Shown here piece by piece: positions 17,134 through 25,005 of a stretch of DNA of 64,000 nt. The position numbers and the translations under genes were made by a program. The stretch's first letter is position 1; the number at the start of each line of letters is the position of its first letter. Where the stretch lies: contig NZ_JAIXPP010000011.1 of NCBI RefSeq assembly GCF_027486195.1, positions 58,756-122,755 of the forward strand, given 5' to 3'. The notes under the pieces were generated by a model. The model did no database searches, was not told the DNA's origin, and saw only the letters and a program-made list of their open reading frames with translations. Source of the DNA: Novosphingobium sp. (GTDB lineage Bacteria; Pseudomonadota; Alphaproteobacteria; Sphingomonadales; Sphingomonadaceae).

Positions 17134-18072
17134 GTGCCTGAGGGCAATGGGTCCGGCGGCGAAAGCCGATCGGGCGAAGGAGACAGTAGCGGCGCGTTGT
17201 GGCGCGCGCTCAAGGCATTCTTCCGGGGACCGGATCACGACCAATCGCTGCGTGCGCAGATCGAGGAAGCGATCGAGGAGCACGAAGGCGATTCCGGTGG
17301 CAGCAACGGTGCAGACGGCGATCTCCTGCCGCTCGAGCGCCAGATGCTCAAGAACCTGCTCCATTTCAGTGAGAACGACGCCGACGATGTTGCCATCCCG
17401 CGCGGCGAGATCGTGGCGATCCCCGCCGCCGCGACCTTCGAGGAGGTCGTGAGCGCCTTTGCCGAGCACGGCCACAGCCGCCTGCCGGTCTATGGCACAT
17501 CGCTCGATGAAGTGGTCGGCATGCTTCACGTGAAGGACCTGTTTCCGATCGTGGCGGGCATGGCGCTCTCGGGCAAGGCCGCGCCCAAGGACTGGACCGG
17601 GCTCATGCGCCAGCCGCTGTTCGTGCCCCAGGCACGCGGCGCGCTCGACGTGCTGGCCGACATGCGCTCCAGCCGCACCCACCTTGCCATCGTGATCGAC
17701 GAATATTCGGGCACCGACGGGATCATCACCATCGAGGACCTTGTCGAGGAGATCGTCGGCGAGATCGAGGACGAGCACGACGATGCGCCGAAGGAACTGC
17801 TCTGCCAGATCGACGAACTGACCTGGGACGCGGACGCGCGTGCCGAGCTTGACGATGTGGGCGAGCGGATCGATCCCCGGCTTGCGCTGGTGGACGAGGA
17901 CGTGGATACTCTGGGCGGGCTCGCGGTCGTGCTGGCGGGGGAAGTCCCCCCGGTCGGCCGTGTGCTGGAACATGACAGCGGGTGGCGGATCGAGGTGACG
18001 GCAGGGGACGAGCGCAGGCTCACCCGGCTGCGGCTCCATGCGCCCCTGCCGGTAACACCTGAGGACGACTGA
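17134..18072 (+). CDS. corC: CorC/HlyC family CBS-domain protein
   Basis: 312 residues. An acidic N-terminal region is followed by two CBS domains (about 80-210; PRGEIVAIPAAATFEEVV, VVGMLHVKDL, FVPQARGALDVL, THLAIVIDEYSGTDGIITIEDLVEEIVGEI) and a C-terminal CorC_HlyC domain (about 225-305) with the LGGLAVVLAGEVPPVG signature. No membrane segments are present, so it is the soluble YbeX/CorC form associated with magnesium efflux and ribosome homeostasis, not a true hemolysin. Start GTG at 17134 with AAAGGAG upstream. Confidence 0.93.
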   Translation: MPEGNGSGGESRSGEGDSSGALWRALKAFFRGPDHDQSLRAQIEEAIEEHEGDSGGSNGADGDLLPLERQMLKNLLHFSENDADDVAIPRGEIVAIPAAATFEEVVSAFAEHGHSRLPVYGTSLDEVVGMLHVKDLFPIVAGMALSGKAAPKDWTGLMRQPLFVPQARGALDVLADMRSSRTHLAIVIDEYSGTDGIITIEDLVEEIVGEIEDEHDDAPKELLCQIDELTWDADARAELDDVGERIDPRLALVDEDVDTLGGLAVVLAGEVPPVGRVLEHDSGWRIEVTAGDERRLTRLRLHAPLPVTPEDD

Positions 18073-18080
18073 GCTTTTCG

Positions 18081-18962
18081 ATGATCCGCCGCCTGCCTCC
18101 GTTGCGCTCACTCGAAGCGTTCATCCGCGTCGTGCGTGCGGGCTCGGCCAAGACGGCTGCGGCGGAGCTCGCGCTCAGCCCCTCCGCGCTCTCGCGCCGG
18201 CTCGGCGCGCTTGAGGAGTTCATCGGCAAGCCGGTGTTCGAACGCAAGCACCAGCTTCTGAAGCTGACCGAGGAAGGCCAGCAGCTCTATGATGCGGTCG
18301 CGCCGCTGATCGACGAAATGGCGGACCGGATCGATCGTCTGATCGATACTGGGCAGGTGCTGCGCCTCCGCCTCGGCGTATTGCCGCTGTTCGGCAGCCA
18401 GCGCCTGTTTCCGCGACTGGGCGAACTGCGCAAGCTCCACCCGCAGCTCCACATCGATATCGACAGTTCGGCGGCTGCCGAAACCAAGCTGGGCGACACC
18501 ATCGACGCTGCGATCATCCTGTCCGAAGGGCCGGACGGCTCGCTCCATTCGGTGCGGCTCGATCACAACCGCGTCTATGCCATTGCCACGCCCGAGATCG
18601 TGGCTGAACTGGGCACGCGGCCCGATCTTGCAAAGCTGGGCAAGCAGACCTTCCTCGTCCACAACGACCTGCCGATGAGCTTTGAGGCATGGAAGCGCAC
18701 GCTTCATCTGGAAGCGCTGCAACCTGCCGCGATCGATCATTTCGATTCCGGCCAGCTGATCCTCGAAGCTGCCGCGCAGGGCCTTGGCATCGCGATCATG
18801 CACGATGACCACTACAAGCGCAGCCATGATCCGCGCGTGGCCCGGCTCTATGACATCGAGGTCGACAGCCCCTATTCCTACTGGTTCGTCTGCCGCCCTC
18901 GCGCGTTGCAATCACGCCCCGTGCGGCTGTTCCACGACTGGATGATCAAGGCAGGGTTGTAG
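18081..18962 (+). CDS. LysR family transcriptional regulator (GcvA-like)
   Basis: 293 residues. The N-terminal winged helix reads [49 protein letters not shown], typical of the GcvA/AmpR group in which the second helix has SPSALSRRL. The remainder is a LysR substrate-binding domain with two Rossmann-like halves. The effector is unknown. It starts 8 bases after corC and its 3' end overlaps the convergent arsH gene by 17 bases, so target assignment by neighbourhood is ambiguous. Confidence 0.9.
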   Translation: MIRRLPPLRSLEAFIRVVRAGSAKTAAAELALSPSALSRRLGALEEFIGKPVFERKHQLLKLTEEGQQLYDAVAPLIDEMADRIDRLIDTGQVLRLRLGVLPLFGSQRLFPRLGELRKLHPQLHIDIDSSAAAETKLGDTIDAAIILSEGPDGSLHSVRLDHNRVYAIATPEIVAELGTRPDLAKLGKQTFLVHNDLPMSFEAWKRTLHLEALQPAAIDHFDSGQLILEAAAQGLGIAIMHDDHYKRSHDPRVARLYDIEVDSPYSYWFVCRPRALQSRPVRLFHDWMIKAGL

Positions 18963-19668
18963 GCCGCCCCGCTTCGACACGCTCCGAATAGCGGTCCACC
19001 AGCCGCTCGGCATGCGGGCGCAGCAGCACGGTGAAGCGGACAAGCTCCTCCATCACATCGACGATGCGCTCGTAGTAAGCGGAAGGCTTCATCCGCCCCT
19101 CCGCGTCGAATTCCATATAGGCCTTCGCCACGCTCGACTGGTTGGGGATGACGAACATCCGCATCCACCGGCCAAGAATGCGCAAGCTGTTGACGCTGTT
19201 GAACGATTGCGATCCGGCGCTGACCTGCATGACGGCAAGCGTGCGCCCCTGCGTCGGCCTGAGGCCCTGATAGGCGAGCGGCAGGTGATCGATCTGCGTC
19301 TTCATGATCCCGGTGATCTGGCCGTGCCGCTCCGGGCTGCACCAGACCTGCCCTTCGGACCACAGCGCATGCTCGCGCAGTTCATGCACCGCCGGATGAT
19401 CATCGCCCGGCACCTGATCGGGCAGCGGCAGGTCGGACGGGTCGAAGATCCGCGTCTCGCAACCAAAGAACCGCAGCAGGCGCGCGGCTTCCTCCACCGC
19501 GTGGCGCGAGAACGAGCGTTCGCGCAGGCTGCCATAGAGCAGCAGGATGCGCGGCGGGTGGGTCAGATCGCCAAGCCCCAGCGCCGGCCGTTCATGGACA
19601 TAGTCCCGGTTCAGCGCTGGAAGATGGTCTGGATCGGCAAGTGCGCGCAGGCGGGTGTATTCGGTCAT
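18946..19668 (-). CDS. arsH: ArsH-type NADPH-dependent FMN reductase
   Basis: 240 residues of the flavodoxin-like ArsH family: FMN phosphate-binding [47 protein letters not shown], and [26 protein letters not shown]. ArsH oxidises trivalent methylated or aromatic arsenicals and also acts as a quinone or iron reductase. No arsR, arsB, acr3 or arsC lies in the window, so this is a stand-alone copy and its substrate is open. It is followed on the same strand by a GNAT gene after 21 bases of reading distance on its upstream side. Confidence 0.92.
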   Translation of the reverse strand: MTEYTRLRALADPDHLPALNRDYVHERPALGLGDLTHPPRILLLYGSLRERSFSRHAVEEAARLLRFFGCETRIFDPSDLPLPDQVPGDDHPAVHELREHALWSEGQVWCSPERHGQITGIMKTQIDHLPLAYQGLRPTQGRTLAVMQVSAGSQSFNSVNSLRILGRWMRMFVIPNQSSVAKAYMEFDAEGRMKPSAYYERIVDVMEELVRFTVLLRPHAERLVDRYSERVEAGRPTTLP

Positions 19669-19689
19669 GCTGATCCCTGTCGCCTCTGC

Positions 19690-20133
19690 CTACAGCACCA
19701 CCCGGTACTGCACGAAACCCGAACGTTCGGCGACCTTGTCGTAGAGCACCATCGCGTCTGTATTGGTCTCGTGCGTCAGCCAGTAGAGCCTCGAAGCACC
19801 TGCCGCTTCCGCCTCGCTACGGACATGGGCGATCAGCAGGCGGCCCACTCCGCCGCCGCGCACGTCGGGCTCGACATAGAGGTCCTGCAGGTAGCAATAG
19901 GGCCCTGCAGTCCACGTCGAGCGGTGGAATATCCAGTGGACCAAGCCGATGGCACGCGCGCCTTGCCAGGCAATCCCTGCGTGCATCGGCTCGGCCGGAT
20001 CGTGCAGGCGCGCCCAGGTGAGGTCGCTGACTGCGTTGGCGATCTCCACCTTGTAGAAGCGCTGGTAGCCCTGCCACAGGCGGTCCCACGCGGCGCGGTC
20101 GGCCGGCGCGGGATGCCTGAGCTCCAGGTTCAT
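19690..20133 (-). CDS. GNAT family N-acetyltransferase
   Basis: 147 residues with a full GNAT core: CYLQDLYVEPDVRGGGVGRLLIAHV contains the acetyl-CoA loop (RGGGVG), and RLYWLTHETNTDAMVLYDKVAERSGF the conserved Asn and Tyr. The substrate is unknown; the FYKVEIANAVSDLTWARLHDP region is characteristic of a subgroup of small-molecule or protein acetyltransferases. It is downstream of the cyclophilin gene with a 9-base gap and upstream of arsH, all on the minus strand, so the three may share a transcript. Confidence 0.88.
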   Translation of the reverse strand: MNLELRHPAPADRAAWDRLWQGYQRFYKVEIANAVSDLTWARLHDPAEPMHAGIAWQGARAIGLVHWIFHRSTWTAGPYCYLQDLYVEPDVRGGGVGRLLIAHVRSEAEAAGASRLYWLTHETNTDAMVLYDKVAERSGFVQYRVVL

Positions 20134-20142
20134 CGCGAGCCC

Positions 20143-20598
20143 TCAGGCCGTGACGATGGCCGCCTTCTGGATCGCGCCGGGCTTTGCCGGCGGCTCGCCC
20201 TTGGGCAGCGCATCGACATGCTCCATGCCGCTCTCGACTTCGCCCCAAACGGTGTACTGCTTGTCGAGGAAGCGGGCATCGTCGAAGCAGATGAAGAACT
20301 GGCTGTTGGCCGAGTGCGGATAGCTGGTGCGGGCCATCGAGCAGACGCCCCGCACGTGTGGTGCATCGCTGAATTCAGCCTTGAGATCGGGCTTGCTCGA
20401 TCCGCCCATGCCGGTGCCCTGCGGGCAGCCGCCCTGCGCCATGAAACCCGGAATCACGCGGTGGAACTTCACGCCGTCGTAGAAGCCTTCGCCCACCAGT
20501 TCCTTGATACGTTCGACGTGGCCGGGCGCCAGATCCGGGCGCAAATTGATCACAACATCGCCGCCATCGAGCGTAAGAACCAGTTTTTCGTCTGCCAT
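20143..20598 (-). CDS. ppiB: Cyclophilin-type peptidyl-prolyl cis-trans isomerase
   Basis: 151 residues with no signal peptide, so cytoplasmic. Cyclophilin landmarks are all present: FYDGVKFHRVIPGFMAQGG (with the catalytic Arg), ANSQFFICFDDARFLDKQYTVWGEV. The conserved Trp of the cyclosporin site is in YTVWGEV. The ATG at 20598 gives MADEKLVLTL; the open frame extends upstream to 20841 but enters the divergent mgtE gene and has no conserved sequence. The promoter must lie in the roughly 100-base gap shared with mgtE. Confidence 0.94.
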   Translation of the reverse strand: MADEKLVLTLDGGDVVINLRPDLAPGHVERIKELVGEGFYDGVKFHRVIPGFMAQGGCPQGTGMGGSSKPDLKAEFSDAPHVRGVCSMARTSYPHSANSQFFICFDDARFLDKQYTVWGEVESGMEHVDALPKGEPPAKPGAIQKAAIVTA

Positions 20599-20701
20599 GG
20601 TCACCAAATCCCTTCTGTCTGGTCCCGGCATATAATCCCTTGTTCGCCAAAGTATACCATCGAGGTTGCTTTTGCCTCCCCCTTGCGTATCGCCTGCCAG
20701 C

Positions 20702-22162
20702 ATGGCGCGCGACGAAGACCTGCACGACTCCGCTCTCGCGGATGGCGGCTCCGTGATGACGGAGACGGCGGCGGTCACTGAGCCTGCGCGCAATTCGGAA
20801 AGCCTCGACGACGAGGACAACACCCTCCGCCCCTCGTTCATCCGCCGCGTGACCGAAGCGCTCGATGCGGACGATCAGGAGACCGTCTACAACCTCGTCG
20901 AGCCGCTCCACCCAGCCGACGTGGCCGACCTGTTCGAGCTGATCGGGCCGGACTACCGCGTCGATCTCGCCCGCGCGATCAACGATCTGCTCGGCAGCGA
21001 GGTGATTTCCGAGCTCAACGACTATGTCCGCGACGATCTCGTCGAAGAGCTCGATCCCGATGAAGTCGCCGAACTCGCCGGCGACATGGAGACCGACGAC
21101 GCGGTCGCGCTGATCCAGGATCTCGACGAGGAAGACCAGCAGGCCGTCCTCGCCGAGATGGAGCCGGAAGACCGCGCCGCGATCGAGACGGCGCTATCCT
21201 ACCCCGAAGACTCCGCCGGCCGCATGATGAGCCGCGACGTGATCGCGGTGCCCGAACACATGACGGTCGGCGATCTCATCGACTACATGCGCGAAGATCA
21301 GGACCTCGCGACCGAGTTCTGGGAAGTGTTCATCGTCGATCACAAGCATCATCCGATCGGCACCTGCGCGCTTTCCTGGATCCTGCGCACCCCGCGCTCG
21401 ATCGCGCTGACCGACGTGATGAAACGCGACCAGACGCTGATCCCGGTGACGATGGATCAGGAAGAGGTCGCGCTGCGCTTCCAGAAATATGCGCTGATTT
21501 CCGCCGCTGTGGTCGATGAAAGCGGGCGGCTCGTCGGCCAGATCACCGTCGACGACGTGGTCCACATCATCCAGGAAGAGGCGAGCGAGGATATCCTGCG
21601 CCTCTCCGGTGCGGGCGACGGCGACATCAACGAGCCGATCCACCTCACCGTGCGCACGCGGCTTTCGTGGCTGGTGGTCAACCTCGGCACGGCAATCATC
21701 GCCTCTTCGGTGGTCGGCATGTTCCAGGGCGCGATTGCCAAGCTGGCGCTGCTCGCGGTGCTGATGCCGATCGTCTCGGGCATGGGCGGCAATGCGGGAA
21801 CGCAGACGCTGGCGGTGGTGGTGCGCGCGATTGCCACCAACCAGCTCACCAGTTCCAACACAGTGCGCATGATCCTGCGCGAATTGCGCATCGCGCTCGC
21901 CAACGGGCTCTCGCTGGGTGCGCTGATCGGCGTCGGCACCGCGCTGTTGTTCCAGAACCCATTGCTCGGCAGCGTGATCGGCGCGGCCATGGTGATCAAC
22001 AATCTTGTCGCGGGCCTTGCCGGGATCATGGTCCCCGTCACGCTGGACCGGCTCAAGGTCGATCCCGCCGTATCCTCCGCCGTGTTCGTGACGATGGCGA
22101 CCGATGTGATGGGCTTCTTCTCGTTCCTCGGCCTTGCCGTCCTCAGCGGGCTGGCGAGCTGA
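20702..22162 (+). CDS. mgtE: Magnesium transporter MgtE
   Basis: 486 residues. Domain order is N-terminal superhelical domain (LVEPLHPADVADLFELIGPDYR, repeats with EELDPDEVAEL), two CBS domains (SAGRMMSRDVIAVPEHMTVGDL; LIPVTMDQEEVALRF, VGQITVDDVVHII) and five membrane helices (from RLSWLVVNLGTAIIASSVVG on) containing MPIVSGMGGNAGTQTL and the C-terminal DVMGFFSFLGLAVL with the pore Asp. It is a homodimeric Mg2+-gated channel. I use ATG 20702; a TTG 12 codons upstream is also in frame. Confidence 0.96.
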   Translation: MARDEDLHDSALADGGSVMTETAAVTEPARNSESLDDEDNTLRPSFIRRVTEALDADDQETVYNLVEPLHPADVADLFELIGPDYRVDLARAINDLLGSEVISELNDYVRDDLVEELDPDEVAELAGDMETDDAVALIQDLDEEDQQAVLAEMEPEDRAAIETALSYPEDSAGRMMSRDVIAVPEHMTVGDLIDYMREDQDLATEFWEVFIVDHKHHPIGTCALSWILRTPRSIALTDVMKRDQTLIPVTMDQEEVALRFQKYALISAAVVDESGRLVGQITVDDVVHIIQEEASEDILRLSGAGDGDINEPIHLTVRTRLSWLVVNLGTAIIASSVVGMFQGAIAKLALLAVLMPIVSGMGGNAGTQTLAVVVRAIATNQLTSSNTVRMILRELRIALANGLSLGALIGVGTALLFQNPLLGSVIGAAMVINNLVAGLAGIMVPVTLDRLKVDPAVSSAVFVTMATDVMGFFSFLGLAVLSGLAS

Positions 22163-22167
22163 CCCCC

Positions 22168-22560
22168 ATGCCGCTCAGCATGACCAAAGTCGCCTTCGGG
22201 GCCTCCTCGTTCGAGGACCTGCATGGCTGGTTCAAGACCCGCCGCGATCAGGCACGCCTCACCACGCGCTATCTGCCCAAACGCCATGAGGAAATGATCG
22301 GTGGTTCGGTCTACTGGATCCTCAAGCACCAGCTTGTCGCGCGCAGCGAAATCCTTGGCTTCGAGGAATCGGCTGATGGCCGCACCGAAATCGTGATCTC
22401 GACCAAGCTGATAGACGTGCACCCCAAGCCAAAGCGCGCGCATCAGGGCTGGCGCTATCTGGAAGAGGCAGAAGCACCCGCCGATCTTGCGGACGGCGAA
22501 AGCGCCGAGATTCTGCCGCCGAGCCTTGCGGGCGAACTGGCGAAGCTGGGGTTGGCCTGA
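22168..22560 (+). CDS. DUF1489 family protein
   Basis: 130 residues, cytoplasmic. It matches the alphaproteobacterial DUF1489 family by its opening KVAFGASSFEDLHGWFKTR, the RYLPKRHEEMIGGSVYWILKHQLVARSEILGF core and KPKRAHQGWRYLE. Function is unknown; the Trp/Arg-rich surface could suit nucleic-acid binding, but that is a guess. It begins 5 bases after the mgtE stop and is probably in the same transcript. Confidence 0.85.
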   Translation: MPLSMTKVAFGASSFEDLHGWFKTRRDQARLTTRYLPKRHEEMIGGSVYWILKHQLVARSEILGFEESADGRTEIVISTKLIDVHPKPKRAHQGWRYLEEAEAPADLADGESAEILPPSLAGELAKLGLA

Positions 22561-22957
22561 CGTCTGCGTGCCGCCGAGTCGGGTTCGGCGATTTCGGGAC
22601 AAGTTGACACGGTTGACACAGTCCAGAGCGAAAACCGTCAGCCCCTTCAGCGCAGCCGACAGCAGGATCAAAAACGGCAGATTTGCGCGGAGTGGATGGA
22701 ACATTTAAAGAACATACTACAGGGCAGTCGCTGTAGGACAGTGGCTAATAAATAACAGATGCGTCTGTTATTTATTATGGGCGGGATCGGGCTGGCGGGT
22801 AATGATAGCGAGCGGAGCGCTGTGGGCGCTCTGGCTCCCCACCTGCGCGGTGATGACGAGGGTAACCGGGCTTCGCGGTTTGATGACCGGCAATAAGTCT
22901 GATAAATCAGGTTTTAGCCTCAATGCCCCCGCGCATCATCCACAAAGGACCAGCCTG
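22561..22957. other. 397-base non-coding stretch between DUF1489 gene and beta-galactosidase
   Basis: No convincing gene. In order it holds two copies of GTTGACAC spaced 9 bases apart (TTGACA at 22604 and 22613, both resembling -35 boxes), an inverted repeat CTACAG/CTGTAG (22717-22722 and 22731-22736), an AT-rich perfect palindrome (22746-22777, listed separately), and then ordinary GC-rich sequence up to AAAGGA before the next start. An open frame from 22759 (about 47 codons) has no ribosome binding site or recognisable product. Confidence 0.6.
22746..22777. repeat. AT-rich perfect inverted repeat
   Basis: Arms TAATAAATAACAGA and TCTGTTATTTATTA (14 of 14 pairs) around TGCG. It stands out in a GC-rich chromosome and lies about 180 bases upstream of the GH35 start. 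It could be a regulator operator, an mRNA hairpin ending the mgtE-DUF1489 transcript (no U-tract follows), or a remnant of mobile DNA. Confidence 0.75.
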
Positions 22958-24808
22958 ATGACCGTCGATCGCCGTACTGCCATGAGCATCAGTGCTGCGG
23001 GCCTTGCCTCGCTGGCGGTGCCCGGTCTTGCCGCGCCCGCCGGTTCGCGATTCGTGGTGAAGGGCAACGCCTTCCTGCTCGACGGCAAGCCGCTGCAGAT
23101 CCTTGCGGGCGAAATGCACTATCCGCGCATCCCTCGCGCGCTGTGGCGGGACCGGCTGCGCAAGATGCGCGCGCTGGGGCTCAATACGCTGAGCGCCTAT
23201 ATGTTCTGGAACATCCACGAACAGACGCCGGGCGTGTTCGATTTCTCGGACAATCTAGATGTCGCGGCGTGGGTGCGCATGGCGCAGGAGGAAGGGCTCC
23301 ATGTGCTGCTGCGGCCCGGCCCCTATGTCTGCGCGGAGTGGGATGGCGGCGGGCTGCCGGCCTGGCTGTTTCCCGATGGCAGCACCCCTGCGCGCGCGTT
23401 CGATCCGCGCTTCATGAAGCCCACCGCGCGCTGGCTGAAGCGGCTGGGCGAGGAGCTGGCGCCGCTGCAAATCGACCGGGGCGGGCCGATCATCATGACG
23501 CAGATCGAGAACGAATACGGCGCGTTTGGCAGCGACCAGCGCTATCTGCGGGCGCTGGTGGACGCGACGCGCGCCGCCGGGTTTGGCGGCCAGCTCTATA
23601 CCGTCGACGGCGCGTCGGTGATGGAGAAGGGATCGATTCCGGGCATTCCTTCAGGGATCAATTTCGGCACGTTTACGCCAGGTGAGGCCGAGAAGGCGTT
23701 CAAGGAGCGGGCAGACAAGGGCTTTACCGGCCCGGCGTTCTGCTCCGAATTCTGGGCTGGCTGGTTCGATCACTGGCATGAGACGCATGCCACGACGAGC
23801 ACCGAAAACGTGGTCGCCAACCTCAAGTGGATGCTCGACCGCAAGATGTCGGTGAGCTTCTACATGTTCCACGGCGGCACCTCGTTCGGGACCTGGGCGG
23901 GCGCCAATCTCGATGTGGAGAAGAACTTTTTCGAGCCCGATATCTCGAGCTACGACTACGACGCGCTGCTCGACGAGGCGGGGCGGCCGACGGCGAAATA
24001 CGCGGCGGTGCGCAAGTTGCTGGCGGACTACCTGCCCGCAGACAGCTTCCGCGAACTACCTGCGCCCGAAAAGGCGCTGACAGTCGCGCCTTTTGCGCTG
24101 GGCGAAGTGGCGCCGCTGGGCCAATTGCTGGGCGCGGCGCAAGTGGCCGATGATCCGCAGACGCTGGAAGGCTGCGGGCGGGCGGCGGGGATGCTGCTCT
24201 ATCGGCACCGGCTGGCGCAGGCCGCGAAAGGCCAGCTGAGCCTGACCGAAGTGCGCGATCTGGCGCTGGTGACGGTGGACGGCAAACCCGCCGCGACGCT
24301 CGACCGCCGCCGGGGGGACAAGAGTTTCATGATCGACGCACCGGCGGGGGCGATGATCGAAGTGCTAGTGGAGGCGATGGGCCATGCCAACTACGGCATG
24401 GGGCTCGGCAAGGACCAGAAGGGGCTGATCGGCCCGATCACCGTGGACGGCGCACCGCTGAAGGGCTGGGAACATCGCCCGGTGCTGCTGGAGGATGTGA
24501 GCAAGCTGCAGTTTGCGGCCCAGCGCGGCGGGGAGACGGGGCCTGCGTTCTATCGCGGATCGTTCACCGTGACCGAGGCGGGCTTCACCTTCCTCGACCT
24601 GCGGGGGTGGGGCAAAGGCTATGTCTGGGTGAACGGGCGCAATCTGGGCCGGTATTGGAGCGCCGGGCCGCAGCGGGGGGTGTTTGTCCCGGCGCCGTGG
24701 CTGAAGGTGGGTGCGAACGAGGTGGTGGTGCTGGACTTGTTCGGGCCGACCGAGACTGTGCTTTCGGGGCGAGGAGAGATGATTTGGGATAGGGCGGCGA
24801 CCGCGTAG
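22958..24808 (+). CDS. Glycoside hydrolase family 35 beta-galactosidase, exported
   Basis: 616 residues. The N-terminus (MTVDRRTAMSISAAG, cleavage near LAAPA) looks like a Tat-type signal. The catalytic barrel contains FWNIHEQTPGVFDF, LLRPGPYVCAEWDGGGLPAWL, the acid/base Glu in QIENEYG (E186) and the nucleophile Glu in FCSEFWAGWFDHW (E264). C-terminal beta domains end in LDLRGWGKGYVWVNGRNLGR, the usual GH35 jelly-roll. It should release terminal beta-galactose from oligo- or polysaccharides in the periplasm. AAAGGA precedes the ATG at 22958; open frame further upstream is non-coding. Confidence 0.94.
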   Translation: MTVDRRTAMSISAAGLASLAVPGLAAPAGSRFVVKGNAFLLDGKPLQILAGEMHYPRIPRALWRDRLRKMRALGLNTLSAYMFWNIHEQTPGVFDFSDNLDVAAWVRMAQEEGLHVLLRPGPYVCAEWDGGGLPAWLFPDGSTPARAFDPRFMKPTARWLKRLGEELAPLQIDRGGPIIMTQIENEYGAFGSDQRYLRALVDATRAAGFGGQLYTVDGASVMEKGSIPGIPSGINFGTFTPGEAEKAFKERADKGFTGPAFCSEFWAGWFDHWHETHATTSTENVVANLKWMLDRKMSVSFYMFHGGTSFGTWAGANLDVEKNFFEPDISSYDYDALLDEAGRPTAKYAAVRKLLADYLPADSFRELPAPEKALTVAPFALGEVAPLGQLLGAAQVADDPQTLEGCGRAAGMLLYRHRLAQAAKGQLSLTEVRDLALVTVDGKPAATLDRRRGDKSFMIDAPAGAMIEVLVEAMGHANYGMGLGKDQKGLIGPITVDGAPLKGWEHRPVLLEDVSKLQFAAQRGGETGPAFYRGSFTVTEAGFTFLDLRGWGKGYVWVNGRNLGRYWSAGPQRGVFVPAPWLKVGANEVVVLDLFGPTETVLSGRGEMIWDRAATA

Positions 24809-24851
24809 TCGGGATGCTTTGCTGGCACGCTCGCACCTGAACCACCCTCTC

Positions 24852-24928
24852 CGTCGCCCCGTGCTTGACACGGGGCTGGGCTTTTGCCGCCAAGAAAAGC
24901 CAAGGCCCGTGTCAAGCACGGGCCGACG
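24852..24928. repeat. Intergenic palindromic repeat with nested hairpin
   Basis: Outer arms CCCGTGCTTGACACGGG (24858-24874) and its exact complement (24906-24922), extended outward by CGTCG/CGACG with one mismatch. Inside them GGCTTTT (24879-24885) pairs with AAAAGCC (24895-24901). The element follows the beta-galactosidase stop and separates it from the AT-rich AlbA_2 gene; it could end transcripts from both sides. I believe this motif recurs in sphingomonad intergenic DNA, from memory and not checked. Confidence 0.8.
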
Positions 24929-25005
24929 AGAGCTCTAAGGATTTGGGAATTTAGTGAAGTGTCACCGTAATCTCCGTAATCCCACCTGCCACCGTAACCC
25001 TAATA

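Noticed and set aside
22759..22902. Small open frame of about 47 codons starting inside the AT-rich palindrome
   Set aside because: No ribosome binding site, no conserved product, and its start codon is part of the palindrome loop.
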